NCBI GenBank assembly: GCA_030762175.1
Contig: CM060830.1
Coordinates: 47,374,501 to 47,438,500, forward strand
Length of the DNA stretch: 64,000 bases
DNA from: Metallyticus violacea
Lineage: Eukaryota > Arthropoda > Insecta > Mantodea > Metallyticidae
Direction: 5' to 3'
Shown piece after piece: positions 1-12,541 of the stretch. The notes under the pieces are model-generated. The model made no database searches. It was not told where the DNA came from and worked only from the letters and a program-made list of their open reading frames with translations. The position numbers and the translations under genes are program-made. Positions within the stretch are counted from its first letter, which is position 1. Every line of letters begins with the position of its first letter.

Positions 1-1930
1 GTGGATCTGTCGCCTTTAGGAATGTATGAAATTAATTAATGATGTCGCAACTGAGATCGGAGTCCTTAGTGCCTTAAAGCATCTGACATTCGCCTTCTCA
101 GGGCATGGAAAACTCCAAAACCTCAACCAGTCCTCTTGGTCTGACCGGGGATGAAAACTAGTATCTGCTGAGCAATGGTCGCAAAGCTGCCGCTACAGTA
201 TACCAGGAATTATTTTGTGCTTGACACTTGGGACGTGTTTATGTAGGCGACTCGGTTGGCAAGAGGTTCGTCTTATCACTGACGAATCAGGCAACAAAAA
301 TTATCGTCAGAGGCATGACATAATCGGCGTTGCAACAGTTAACAGTTAATGGAAATTATGCAGTAGCAACGCGTTTTTAAGAGAATGCGTGGAAATAAGA
401 AGGCATTATAGAATAAATGGGATGTTTAATAATAAACAGGGATGGCTCCAGTGATTTCTTTGACAATGTTAGTGAACACAATGAAAGGAAATGGACATCG
501 ACAGCAAAGAGGAGCAGGGAGAAAAAGATGATCTAGGGAGTGCAGCCGTTGCAGACGGGCAGCGAATGACGGACATGACAACAGCGTGCTGGAATAGCCA
601 CGTGGCAGCAGAAATGTCAATCACAACGTAATTTCTGGCTTACTATGCTGTGGTCTCACTGTCTTACGAAACTTCGACATTACAGAATATGCAACTGTTA
701 ATATATTTTTTGTTTCTATCGTTGCTATCAAATTGAGATATTATTGTGGTTTGAATTTTTACAGAATAAAAAATTAGTCACTTATTTATAACTTGAAAAA
801 ACAATTTATTTGGGTAAGATGATACTATTCCAGCTCATTCCCGACTAATTTGCTTACATTCTGTCACTTCTTCTAGAGTATACACCAGTTTTAAACAATT
901 ATTTATTACCAAAACACAACTATTACATTAAACGCTCCAATTTTTTTATAATTTTTCATTCTATGAAGAATGAAACAAGTTATCCAGGTTGTCAGGTAAC
1001 AATAAAAAATATGTAATAATTCTCGTCCTCTTTAAAATTTAAGTATCAAAAGTAGAGATGATATTTGAAATTTCAAAGTGAGGGTGTCTGAGGGTAAAGA
1101 GATGAAACGTGAAATATTATCAACATTGGATTGAAACATCCCCCTAAAGGTATATGTTTACTTGTTTCTTCTTTAAATTAAGTTCACGTTTAACAGATTG
1201 TTAAAATGAAAGACTATGTATGTAACATACAGAAAAACGTTTCAAAATTCTCACCGTATGCTTTCCGTTTCGGTGTTTCCTCTCCTGGATTCTTTATATC
1301 TCACACCCTGCGCATGCGTTATAAGCCGTATTCATTTCGTTCCACAGACTACTCTTGACTTCAACGTGTTCTCATTAATTCTCTCCAAACTTGTAAGTTT
1401 TAACGAGGCCTTTTCGTAAGTCGTTTTGTAATTGCACTCCTGACAGCATTTCCGTTGTATAAAGCCAATTTGTACCCTTTCTCATCACCATCATCCTTTC
1501 ACTCTTAGATGAGGATGTCCTTCAGGATTTCAAAACCCTCATTGGCTTTTATTGGCATCAATATCACTTACTTGTAATTGAGTTCGATTGAATGCTTAGT
1601 TGACTCGTTCAAAAGTGCTTTATAATGTGTGTATGCTGTATTGATGGTACCTAAATTTGACGAGGTCAAATGCGGGTCCGAAATGCAGTATTTCGTAACC
1701 CTTAAGGAGTATACTAAAGCGCAGGCTACACCATAACGTCTTTTCAAATAAATTGCCTCACTGTTACACTATTGCAAGAATCGCCCTAAACGTTTTTACT
1801 TCGAAAAGTTATTTTTGACCTGCGTCCGCAGCGGCTTAGAGCTCTAAGTTCTGGTCCTGGCCAAGAAATCATAAGATTTAAAAGAAATGCTTTACATAAA
1901 CATAGTTTTGTTTTTCAATATACTCAGCTT
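1..1930. other. Unannotated AT-rich DNA
   Basis: I see no recognisable gene, RNA or repeat here. The open frames of 60-70 codons (for example near 426-620 minus and 1216-1419 plus) have no motif, no splice context I would trust and no composition that separates them from chance. The DNA could be intronic or intergenic. Confidence 0.6.
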
Positions 1931-1949
1931 GTAAGTCTTTACATTTAGT

Positions 1950-2841
1950 CCAACGATTTTCAACTTTTTAACACCCTCATTTTATTTGTCAATCTGTGAA
2001 AAATAAGCGTCTGTCTCGGCTTCAACTTCCTCATTTGATGTGAGCTCTCATCCACTCAACCATTTCTTCAGGTTTGGGAACAAAAGGCAATCGCTGGGAG
2101 ATAAATCCGGCGAATATGGCAGATGTGGAAGAACTTGAAAGCAGTTTTCCAGTAACTATCCCAGGCGTGTATGAGGGGGCATTATCCTGATGAAAGAGAA
2201 CTTTATTTTTCTAAAGGTGTGGACGTTTAGCCTGAATAGCATTCTTTAATTGGTCCAGTAGTGAAACGTAACACTTCACGGTAATGCCCTTCTGGAGGTA
2301 GTCTATGAGCATCACACCATGAGAATCCCAGAAAACCGTAGCCATGACTTTTGCTGCAGATGAAACCGTTTTTGCTTTCTTTGATGCATTTTCTGTTGTT
2401 GCCACCCACTATATGGACTGCTTCTTCGTTCCTGGCCTGTAGTGGGGAATTTGTCATTACCCTATTGTTATAAAACCTCAGAGAAACTCACTGGAAACAG
2501 GTTTAAAAAGGCCTAAACACCGTTGAAAAATGTTCATATGAAAGCGTTTTTGTTATAGTGTTAACAACTTTCCAACTCGCATACCTTCAATCGACGATCA
2601 TTGAGTAAGGCATTGTGAATTTTTGTCACAATCTCGCCTGCAGTAGAAGTTTTAGCACGCCCAAAACACTCATAATGTTGAATGGATGTACGGCCATGCT
2701 TAAATCCAGCAGCCCACTTTTAAACCGCCGAAAACGGATGGGAAAAAACCTTTAATGTGAAATCTTCTTTTGCATTTGTGTTGGGGTTAAACCCTTCAAA
2801 ACGCAGTGCTTTGTCCCTACTGGTATTTCAGTTTTATCCAT
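1950..2841 (-). pseudogene. Decayed mariner transposase
   Basis: Cut-and-paste DNA transposase remnant of the mariner family, read from about 2841 down to about 1950. The sequence shows a start MDKTEIPV followed by KHCVLKGL (N-terminal helix-turn-helix family signature). A frame-shifted stretch follows with FKHGRTS and LLNDRRLKV near 2670-2580. Then come KVMATVFWDSHGVMLIDYL near 2350-2290, containing the family's catalytic aspartate context FWD, and LPYSPDLSPSD near 2120, the usual motif after the last catalytic residue. Stops and frameshifts interrupt every segment, so no functional enzyme can be made. Mariner transposases are normally about 340-350 residues and this copy covers nearly that span. 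Terminal inverted repeats were not clear to me. The motif order makes family membership solid; the subfamily is not resolved. Confidence 0.85.
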
Positions 2842-3489
2842 TTTGTAGAAAATGTTAACACTTGTTTGTTTACACGATCGTCGCAAACAAGCGACTACAC
2901 TTAAGGGTGTGAAATATACAGTACCTCAAAGGATAATACTTAACTACTATCGTAGTAATTTGGTCATCTTCATCACATCTGAGTTGGGCCGAGAATTTTT
3001 AAAACATCGCTATCAGTAGTACACTAGTAATATTATCCCATGACAGTGAAGTAAACTTTATTGTAATGTGTTGTAGTGTTACCCCTGAAACGGAGAAAAT
3101 TTACCACTTGAACGCGTTACTAATGCTCCCTAGTATCCATAATGTGCCACCATTATCAAGACTTAATAGTTTCTTTTACTTGACAAAATATTAAATGTAA
3201 AATCAGATACCAGCGCTTTCTTGCATATTATTTGATTCACGGTTACGAGGAATTTATAAACTTGGTTCTATAGCAGGGGTACTTGAATAATGTTTTAAAA
3301 TTTTAACGCATGACTTATGGTACTTTCAGAAATTATAAGGTTACCAAAATTGTTTCTTTCGGTTACAGACCAATTAAATTCAATTTACCATATTGCGAAC
3401 AAAATAATATATTTAATATTAAACATACTCACCATCGTTATAGAAGATCTTTAGCCAACGTGATTGAAGACTGTGAGAGAACTCCTTAG
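2842..3489. other. Unannotated flank of mariner remnant
   Basis: AT-rich DNA. Its first hundred or so bases (to about 2950) are probably the 5' untranslated and terminal part of the minus-strand mariner next to it. Beyond that I recognise nothing. Confidence 0.4.
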
Positions 3490-3850
3490 GGGAAAAAAAA
3501 AAACTTTATCCAGATTGGCAAAGGCTCAGAAACGCTGTGCTGTAACAGAGCAATACCTTCTTTAGGTGCAGTGGTGGTTTCGATTGTTTGAGTATAGATT
3601 CATGGGCTGCCAATTCTTGAAGTGTCGTACAAGGTCTATTTCTCATCGCAGCGACTGAGTATAATTAATTTTTCTAGCTGATGGAAATGGAACCGCGTGG
3701 TTTCTACACTGATGCTGAAATTCTCCTCCACGTCCTCACAAGTGTGGTTGTTATGTACCTCAGTAATCCGTTCATTAGTTTGTCTCCCTGTCCTCGACTC
3801 ATCCTCGAGATTTCGATGCTTTCCTAGAGCTTCGAGAAACATCTTTACAC
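3490..3850 (-). pseudogene. Mariner-like transposase fragment (DNA-binding part)
   Basis: A 68-codon open frame (3842 to 3636) contains FLEALGKHRNLEDESRTGRQ followed by TEVHNN and a helix-like ENFSISVETTRFHFHQL. In mariner transposases the linker between the two N-terminal helix-turn-helix motifs reads roughly WFxRFKxGRxSLEDxxRSGRP. The second helix-turn-helix then follows, and the same order is seen here. The catalytic part is missing or unrecognisable. It lies on the same strand as the mariner at 1950-2841 but repeats a region already present there, so it is a separate insertion. Similarity is judged by eye only. Confidence 0.5.
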
Positions 3851-4480
3851 TGTCCGTGCATTAACAGCGTCGGCACTGAAGGCGTGGCACATTTTCGGCT
3901 TCACTGCGGTTTCCTTGTTCTCGTGTAACCTGCTTTTAGAAACTAAATTCCAAGACTGATATACATTCAAAGTAGAAAACGAGTTACTGGATCACTGCAA
4001 GCCCACCATTTTTTTCAGCTCTCCAAAGTACTCTGTATTAGATGTGGAATATATAAAAATATTGTAAATATGATTTGAGACAAATTCGGGATAAAACACG
4101 TTTAAGTCAGATATGAATGTGAGAATTTCTCTAGAGAATTAATATTTTTTGCATGTTTTGTGTCAAAATTGGCCAAAAAATTGAAACGTTTAAGATTTGA
4201 GTAAATATAAAATCTTAAAAATATTGTAATAATTAAATAAATATTTTCAGTGTTTATGAAGAATTAAAATTTTGCTCTTTTTTATTTTTTTCCATGATCC
4301 CATATCTGCTGCAAAGCGTTATAGAATTGCAGTCTGTGTTAATGTGAATTCTAAATCGCACTCTTTAGAAAGTTGAGGACTTTTTATAAAAAGTGGATGT
4401 GGTATGGCTGTTGTTCAGTCTTCAGATAGCTTTCGGTATCCAGCAGAGGTTTTAAAAAGCTTTAAAGAAAGGAAAGTCTT
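3851..4480. other. Unannotated AT-rich DNA
   Basis: No gene, repeat or motif recognised; very AT-rich between about 4020 and 4300. Confidence 0.5.
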
Positions 4481-4960
4481 ACGTCACACAAACACACACG
4501 GGCAATTTGAGATGAGCAAGGTAAGAGAAGGGTCTGCGACAACATAAGAACAAAAAGGGGACGAAGGAAGAAGAGCTAAGAAGGGGGAATAATGAGTCGA
4601 TACCTGCAAGACGTTCCCCGTCCAAGTGACGTGTCGTCAATGTTTTCCCGGAGCAGAGGACAAACTTTATTGAGTTGAGAGTCTGACGAGTAGGGTAAGG
4701 CAACTGGACGATCACGATGACGAGAGACGACGACGATGAATTGATTTCCGATGAACGGAATGATCCGGTCCAGTTGCGAGCTCCTCTTCGACAATTGCGT
4801 TCGTGTCCGGAATCCGGACCAGCGCGCGCTGCGGCATGCGACCCACGTTCTTCCGAGAAAGGAAAGGATAAGATCTTCTGTTACATCGCTTCTCGGGGAT
4901 GGTAATGGGCTCTGTCGCACCCGCTGACCGCTGCTTACCCTGGTTTCTTCACGCAGGAGT
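4480..4960. other. CpG-rich island with possible exon and splice acceptor
   Basis: This block is clearly richer in G+C and in CpG than the surrounding DNA (for example GATCCGGTCC, GCGCGCGCTGCGG and CCACGTTC near 4760-4850). Overlapping open frames run on both strands (plus 4717-4905, minus 4576-4920) and neither gives a known domain. The plus-strand frame starts with a run of acidic residues. Just downstream a pyrimidine-rich stretch ending in CACGCAG at 4950-4956 looks like a splice acceptor. In insects that methylate germline DNA, CpG-rich islands often mark promoters or conserved exons. The gene assignment is inference. Confidence 0.3.
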
Positions 4961-5049
4961 GGAAAGACTACATAACGGCTAGAGAGGGCTCTATCAACTT
5001 AAAACGTTCGCGGTAATGGAGCTACTTATAAGACATGACATCCTGGTTG

Positions 5050-6070
5050 ACTTCTACCATGCTTTCCTTTATTTCTTTTCACAATCTTTCCCTTCTTCTT
5101 CTCTGCTCTTGTGCTCTCTCCTCCTATCATTCATTATTTATATTCTTTTTTACATATTACTCGCCTGCTGTTCTTTTCCATGTATTCCGTCGCATTCTTC
5201 CTTCTTTCCCTTCTCTCCGTTTACCTATCTTCTTATATTTTGTCTACTTTCTTACAAATTTATCCTCCTCCTCCTTTTTTAATTTTTGCTTCATTAACTT
5301 TATTTAATATTTCCTCTTTGTATTGCTTTAGCCTTCTGTGATTTTCTCTTTATTTTTCATTTTACTCCTGTGCTTCTTTATTTTTTTTTCTTTTTTATGA
5401 TATTGGCCCTATCCATGTCTATTATTTTTTACATTTTCTATTTTTCCATTTTTTATTCCTATTTTTATACTACACCTTATGTACCTCTTGTGCATTCTGT
5501 TTTTCTGTTAAGTTCATATCTTTCTATTTCCTGCGAATATTTTAGTCCTTTGCTAATTCATTCAATTTTTGTCATTATCTTGGCATTAATTATCACAATT
5601 GTGATTTTTTCTCTGTTCCATTCTCCATATTTATTAATTTTACATTTTCCAATTTTTATTTTTTAAATCCCCTACTTACATTACATCCTATGGACTTTTT
5701 CTATCTTTTGTGCATTTTATTTTCCAGTTATTTTCTCTTTAAGTTCATAGCTTTCCATTATATTTGAATAGCTTATTCCTTTTGTCTTTCTCCCAGTTAT
5801 TTCATTACTTTGACATTTACTCACAATTATAATGTTTTTTTCCTGTTTTACACCTTTTAATATTACTCTTATAATATAATTTTTTTCCTTCCTATCTTTT
5901 CTGCTTCTGTTACTCTTTCACACCCTCCCTCTGTTATTATCTTGCATACTCCTCATTATTTTCCAAACATTTTCCTCCTTCTGCTGTGTCAATTATTTTA
6001 TCATCACATTTTCCTTCTAATTGTACTCTAAATACTTTCTCTTCCTTTCCAACGCTCCTTCCTCAATCAT
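5050..6070 (+). repeat. T/C-rich low-complexity tract
   Basis: About 1 kb that is overwhelmingly T and C on the plus strand, without a fixed short period. Long overlapping frames in all three plus-strand phases encode Leu/Phe/Ser/Ile-rich strings. These are a direct consequence of the base composition and should not be read as membrane proteins. Confidence 0.8.
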
Positions 6071-7888
6071 TAGGGAGTGGTCTGTTACTATTATAAAATA
6101 GATACTATTATATTCCTACATATTGTAAGCGAAACTATCATTATTGTCCTTATGTACACCCCTGATTTGAAAAAAAAAAAACATCGAACATGTTAAGGTA
6201 ATATCTTGTGGGATGATAATTTGTTAACCCCCAGAGTAATATTGTTGAGCGTGTAATAAATATATTTATATTTAAAATGTAAAACATTTTTAATGTAACA
6301 TATAAATGATTTTAATGTACAGTAGATAAATTTTCTTACAGTAAAACAATGCTAGAACCTCTTCTACTTACGTTGGCATTACTTCAAATAAATAGGTTGC
6401 GGCCGTTTTCAAATGTTGAATTAAGGGGTGAATTAATTTGAATTGATTGGTTGATTAATTAGGTGGTGTTAATTATGTTTAGAGTAAGCCTCTTTTTCCC
6501 GACATCCTCTCTGATTAGCTGTCTGTACGGCAGTTATTCTTCTCAGTTCAATCTCAGGAAATCTGCAGTTTGGTAACTCGTTTGAGTCTAACGGAAGGGC
6601 AAGGTATCTAACACATTACACAGAAACTGTTGAATTGACTCAATTTATTAATCCGCTATTTTATGTCTTTCCATGCGTTTGGGTATTCGTAGCGTCTTAG
6701 GGACTGCTCTAAGAGTGCTTTAGTTCGCTCTTGCACGATCTAAACTAAGCTAACAGCGATACGACTACACTCCAGACACATTTTTCATAACATTCAATAT
6801 ATCTAGTCACTATTTATTCTAACGATGTTCACTCTATGTTCGTTATGTAGCTGATGACTAAATTAAACTGCTTTGATAACTCTAACTAATTGATTCCCTG
6901 TCTGTATGGCAATTAAATATTTGGCCAACGGTCTCTCTGATGACGGCTGATCGACTACTGGCAAATTTGTATCACTATAAAGTAACTCCGTCGTCATGTT
7001 AAAACTATCCTATCTAACGACTTCTTTGAATAGATATCATGTTTCCTATCCTATGCAAGAATTTCTGTTAGTTCTATTTCTCAAGTTTAATCTCCCCTCA
7101 CCTGCTCATTGGGCGTTGATATATAACTTTATTTTGTTTACCGAACCTCTCTCATTGCCAGAAATCTAAAAGCTATTTTTCAAGCCCCCCCCCCCACAAC
7201 TTTGCGACAAATGTCAGTTTATGGTTACATTATTTAACAAAAAGAATTTTTTCGGTATTTTCTCACACAAAAGCAATCACTTGAGTTTTCTGTTTTTATG
7301 ATGGTCTGTTTTCTAGATGCGCGGCCAGTTCCTAAGACTTGCGAAACCCTTGTTATAAATACAGGCATATACAATAAACATGGGTGTGGTAGCTTACCCA
7401 AATAAAAATATATGATAGAAATTCCCTAAAAGATTCTTGAACAAGTGTTCCTTGTCAAAGCACGAGATCTAAATAGAAATTAGGTTCAACAAGTCATATA
7501 TATATATATATATATATATATACATTAGAATATATTCATAAAATATTAATGTTAATTATAAGCATATTATCAATTATGGAAATGAAGCTTTGAGTTTCGG
7601 TCTGAAGGTTTATCACACTTATTCATTTGCCGCTTCCTTATATTTCAGCCACTAACATGAATACTGCACATCTCCAACACAGACGTTCCGGGCATAGGGG
7701 TTATTGAAAGCACAGTATTTTAAAGTTCAAGGTCAGTCACAAGTACTAATAGAACGAAAAAAGAAGGAATAGACCTGCGCTCTCTTGCAGACTACACCCC
7801 AATTCTGCTCATGCACTCTTAGCAAATAGATAGGCCCATTAGTAGCAGTTTGCAGCTTAGGTTCACCTGTTTTGTGCTCTTATCTACC
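6071..7888. other. Unannotated AT-rich DNA with simple repeats
   Basis: No gene recognised. It contains an A run near 6170-6182, a C run near 7186-7195 and a (TA)n microsatellite at 7496-7522. Confidence 0.5.
7496..7522. repeat. (TA)n microsatellite
   Basis: Uninterrupted alternating A/T over 27 bases. Confidence 0.95.
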
Positions 7889-8196
7889 TCAGTAGTTACC
7901 GTCGGTTCTTTTGGTGTAGTGGTAAACATACTTGCCTCCCAAACCCAAGATCGCAGGTTCAATCCGGGCCAGGATCAATATATTTTTTCGAGCGTAAAAT
8001 CCGAAGTATGACTTCCTTCGGAAGGGAAGTAAAGCCGTGTCGTACATTTGCGATACGATAAAGAACCTCAAGCCTGAAAAAAGAGGCCTCTGAGCAAAAT
8101 GTTCGACTGTTACACGCTCTGAATTGAATGGGACGCTGATGACCTGAGCTATTAAAGAGCGTCCGTAAATAAACCAAATCAACAATCAGTAGTTAC
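7889..8196 (+). mobile_element. SINE-A copy, full length, with target duplication
   Basis: tRNA-derived short interspersed element. A tRNA-like head starts near 7903 with an A-box-like GGTGTAGTGGTAAACATAC and a B-box GGTTCAATCCGGG. A conserved body follows (AAGTATG..CTTCGGAAGGGAAG, GTCGTACATTTGCG, GAGGCCTCTGAGCAAAATG). The tail is GGGACGCTGATGACCTGAG..TTAAAGAGCGTCCGTAAATAAA. The insertion is flanked by an 11-bp direct repeat, TCAGTAGTTAC, at 7889-7899 and 8186-8196. SINEs encode no protein; they are transcribed by RNA polymerase III and copied by a partner LINE. Other copies lie at 14.47, 20.36, 35.69, 37.46, 48.93, 56.00 and 60.38 kb, and a bare head at 41.01 kb. Confidence 0.92.
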
Positions 8197-9118
8197 TATT
8201 ACACATCCTTATTATTTGGATGAATTATACTGGTAATTTTTCCATTGGTACCTTCTGTGAAATTCCCTTTTCTTCAACCCCGCTTAGACCGAAAACGCCT
8301 TTCTGTCGCGTACAATGCTGAACTATTCCACAGTTGTTCTGATAAAAGTGAAGGAACTTAGGTGACAAGTAAATATAATAGTAGTAAATTTAAATACACA
8401 TTTTTTTCGAAATATGAATCATCTGCCGACCGTTGCTTCATGTTATGCTAGACATTTAGAATATTTATAGTAACTTTCGTTAGATGTTTTACAATTAAGG
8501 GTTAACGCAGTAGACTGTCAATTCTGATGCAATTAGTGCATGCAACAAACACCAGAAGCTTGGCCCATTTTTAGAAGGTCGCCAATAAACATGACACATC
8601 TGGAGTTCCCTAGAAAAGACCATACAGTCACCTTCAGTAATTTTAATACAAAGCTTCTATATCTACTCATTTGTATTCTTCAGGTCAATATAAACGCTCA
8701 AAATATTTCCAAACTAATATATAAAAATATACATAGCGCTATAAAGTTTCCCAGGAGAATAAACGCTTTAATGGGAAAGTTGGCTGTGCACTTTTGTTAA
8801 ATTCACTGGCAATTTCCTCATCTCCTTTTTACGTTACTTGAAAAAAAAAAAAAAGAACAAAAATATTCAGAAGTTTCTCGAGGTAATAACGTCTGACATG
8901 GGAGAATGTAATAAGGCAAAAGCGAAACCGCAACACGCACACTTTCTACACGCATGGGATGAAGATATTTAACTGGAAAGTGGCGGATCGCGATAGAAGC
9001 TTATCGACTGTGAATATGAACATAGAAAGGGCACTAGCTTCAACGCCCCCATTAAAGAAGTTCGTCCATTAATGAAATAGAAGCCAAGACGAGAAACGAA
9101 TGAAACTAGTAAGCACAT
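8197..9118. other. Unannotated AT-rich DNA
   Basis: No recognised feature. An 86-codon frame at 8540-8800 (plus) has no motif and AT-driven composition. An A run lies near 8840. Confidence 0.45.
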
Positions 9119-10290
9119 TATTGAAAAAAATATCGCAAGTAATGTCACAAGAGTATCTGAGATTGCCGATGAATTTACGAACTAGTGGAAAGTTCAGACC
9201 CTACAGTGATATTTATTTGGACTATTTTACGAATAAAATATGAATTTAAATTAACTCCCTTAAACTTGGATTTCAACATTGTAATAATTGCATATTTACA
9301 CTATGAATACTTAATCTTTTCAAGTCATCTTGCAACAGGCGAGAATCGATTGTTAGTAATGGCAATAGAGAAGAGGCAAATACTGTTTAGAATTATTTCA
9401 TGAGCAGAATAACAATAAAAGTAATATTATATATATGTATGTATTATTGAAACAATTTTCACAAGTAATATCACAAGAGGGTCTGAAATTATCGATGAAT
9501 TCACAAATCAGACCATACAGTGATATTTATTAGGATATTTTACGAATAAAATAAGAATTTAAATACACTTCCCATATACTTGTGTATTTGTATTATGAAT
9601 ACTTGACCTTTTCAAGCCATCTTGCAATAGACGAGAATCGATTGTTAGTAATGGCAATAGAGAAGAGGCAAATACTGTTTAGGATTATTTCATGAACAGA
9701 ATAACAATAAAAGTAATATAATGTTTGCCATTCGAGTACAAAATATTAACAATTGTATAAAATGCTATTTTTACTTATGAATAGCTATCTATTCAGAAAC
9801 AATGAGCCAGAAATAGACGAAAGTAAATTGCTACCATGCCATACCAACTGAGAAAAACAAAACAAAAATAATATTTTACCATTCTGAACAACGTGTTATT
9901 AAAATTTAAAATTTAAGGTTGCTTACATAATTTGCTTGTTACATTGTTACGCAATTTACAAAATGATTTCAGAATGTTTGGCTGAATACGCAAAAACTTT
10001 TTTTTTTGGTCTTTGAAGAGCCCTTCAATTTGCGTTATAATTGTCGATAGTTTTATTCTATCAATACATAGTTACCGCCTGCTAGCAAAAGTGGTCAGTG
10101 GAGCGTGCTCAGGAATTATGGTGGGTGTATAGAGTTGGCTACACTGACCAAGAAACAAATGCACTTCGTGAGAGTTTGGTAAAACTTTACGACAACTTCA
10201 CTGCGATATTGAGTTGTTCGGTCAAAATTTAAAAATTTGTTTCATTTTATGATGACGCTGCATAAGTGAAATAGTCACTGACATTTTCAT
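9119..10290 (+). repeat. Dispersed repeat R1, copy 1, with internal tandem duplication
   Basis: Unclassified repeat seen by comparing the window with itself. The first unit (about 9119-9430) is followed by a diverged tandem copy (about 9437-9722). Both carry CACAAGAG..TCTGA, ACAGTGATATTTATT, TTTTACGAATAAAATA and CGAGAATCGATTGTTAGTAA. A further part (about 9735-10290) contains TATGAATAGCTA, CAGAAACAATGAG and AAAAGTGGTCAGTG, and ends near GCATAAGTGAAATAGTCA. The same order recurs in reverse on the minus strand from 32.60 to 30.58 kb, with a single first unit. No coding motif was found; the (TA)-rich junction near 9425-9445 corresponds to the split point of the other copy. Confidence 0.75.
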
Positions 10291-11401
10291 CTATTCTTAC
10301 CAAACTGGAAAAAATAAAGGCAATTTTTTTAAATCTCACATTTTAGTATCGTGTACAGTAAATACATAATATTGCTATATTACACTTTTTAAATCGTTGC
10401 TTGTTAAATTAGGGGTAGGAAAAACTTTAAACGCCATTTGTTTAAATTAATTCTTCGAATTGTCACAAGTGAATATGGTTATGTGTTTAAGCGTTCTGTG
10501 GGGAATGGATGGGCAGGGAATCCTGTACTTAGGTGGGGATGGCTCCTGTATGGTTGATTTTAAATTCAATTTATGATAGTACTAAAGAATATCAAAGAAT
10601 ACAATCATTTATTGTAGTATTAAAGCACTTCATGTTCAAGATAAACCAGTGAAGTATGAACAAATTATTCATTATACCATAACATTCACTTGAATAATAT
10701 TTTCTTTGCAATTTAATTTAAAAGTGCAAATGAATGAAACATTAACTGAATTTTAGTTACATTACACTTGATATTATTAACTGCCTTAACACTCTATATT
10801 TAACATATAAAGCTCTCTTGCAAATCTTCTCCATATAACTAAACTATGCAGGAAGAACTCGATTAGAGAACAGTGGATCACAACACTAGTTCAGGCTAAA
10901 AGCCTACACATCACCACAATTAAACCTTTACTTCAAGGCAGTGAAAAGACAAATGTGAAGAAAACTATACACATAATTAATCAATTACTCAGGTATGCTA
11001 TCATCATAGAAAAACAGTAAGGTTCCAAATTTACCAACTTTGTTAGAGGATATCGCCACAGAACGGTAGAACTCGGAGTTCCTAACCAGCCAGTCGTTGT
11101 CTTCCGAATAAGGACAAGTTCGGAGTTCGAACTTAGTTAATTATAAGAGGAGCGCCGATTAGTTTACACCTAAAAGCAGACAGATAGAGAAAATACATAG
11201 ATAACTAACTGGCGATAAGAAAAGAAAGGAAGAACTCGAGGATTCGAGAAGAAATGCGTTTGAAAATGGAGATTGTGTATTTTTGGTTCAATACCAGCCT
11301 ATGGTCTCATGAACATCCAATCCCTACGTATGAATGATCGCCTCTCATCTGAAATGTGACAACAGCGCCAGTGTATTCATCAGGAGAAGGAGTTGTTAGG
11401 G
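10291..11401. other. Unannotated AT-rich DNA
   Basis: No gene or repeat recognised between repeat R1 and the inverted-repeat element downstream. Confidence 0.45.
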
Positions 11402-12541
11402 GTTAGATAGACTTGACGTTATCGGCAGACCAAATTCTTGAGGGGTAAGGCTGTAGTCCCGAGCGAGGGCGGAGAGAGCCGAAGTACTCCCGAACGGGAG
11501 GAGGAATAGTGCGGATGCACTGCTCTCTGTTACTTTTGCTTACTTTCAGTGTGAATAAGGAAGTGGAGGTTAATTGTACGTACGAAAAGAGACATTCATC
11601 GTAGGCACAAAGCAAGGCTTGGACAAATTCATTAATATTTCTTTATTCTTCTCACCGAAACTCGGCACATAGCTATCAATTAATGAACTATTTGTCGAGA
11701 TCGTTAAAGAGCAAAATTGGACATTTAGGATGGTGTTTAATCTAAAGCGAAAATTATTAAAAAAAAAAATTAAAAATCTCTCTAGTGGCCGCAAATTTTA
11801 CTTTACCTCAATCCTCTAGTTTGAATGGGATATGTTGTAATCTTATAATTTTTCCCTTTAGAATTTGTCTGGTTTTAATGGGAATTCATACAATCCAACT
11901 AAAAACGATTTTAATATTTAGCATAATACAGAATCAAATATAACAATGCATCTTTCATTAATTCTACTCTTCCACTACTTTATATTAGAATTGTGCTATT
12001 TATGAATCCTAACACAAATGTAAAAATGGCAGCCTATAAAAATCTATCTTATTGAAAAGGAAGATTTTTTCTTTAAATAAAACACACTGATTACAGAAGC
12101 AAGGAACTAATATATCAATATTTATATATTAACAGTTTATATACTATAACACTGAATTGATGAAGATGATGCTGATGATAGAATATTGACAGAACGAGTT
12201 GTACATGGGGGAAATTTGTCCAGATGTAATTTTGTTCACTGTCAATGTTCGGGACTGAGAAGTAAAGTAGAAGTTCTGCTCTCTCAACTGCTGTTCACTT
12301 CAGTGTGAAAAAGTAAGTGTAAATGTTGTGGAACAATGAGTGCATCTAAAAAAAGAGAGCAATCGTACGCCTATCACTGTAAAGTGAAAACAATTACGTG
12401 TAGATTAAGTGCCTATGTAGTCACGAGGCAATATCGGAAGTCGCTGCCATTCGACTGAGTTCGGTTCTCTCCGCTGTCGCTCGGGTCTGCAGCCTTACCG
12501 CTCCAAAATTTGGTCTGCCGGTAACGTCAAGTGTTAGATAG
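11402..12541. mobile_element. Non-autonomous TIR transposon (MULE-like), 9-bp target duplication
   Basis: A 1122-bp element (11411-12532) is bounded by a perfect 9-bp direct repeat, GTTAGATAG, at 11402-11410 and 12533-12541. Its ends are inverted repeats: the left begins ACTTGACGTTATCGGCAGAC and the right, read from the other strand, begins ACTTGACGTTACCGGCAGAC. The similarity continues for about 75 bp through GGTAAGGCTG, CCGAGCGA and GCGGAGAGA. The interior has no open frame with transposase motifs, only AT-rich DNA with chance frames, so it is non-autonomous. A 9-bp duplication with long inverted repeats is typical of Mutator-like elements; Merlin (8-9 bp) is the main alternative. Orientation is undefined. 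Confidence 0.85.

Noticed and set aside
5016..5666. Hydrophobic frames resembling membrane proteins
   Set aside because: Caused by T/C-rich low-complexity DNA; all three plus phases are open and hydrophobic.
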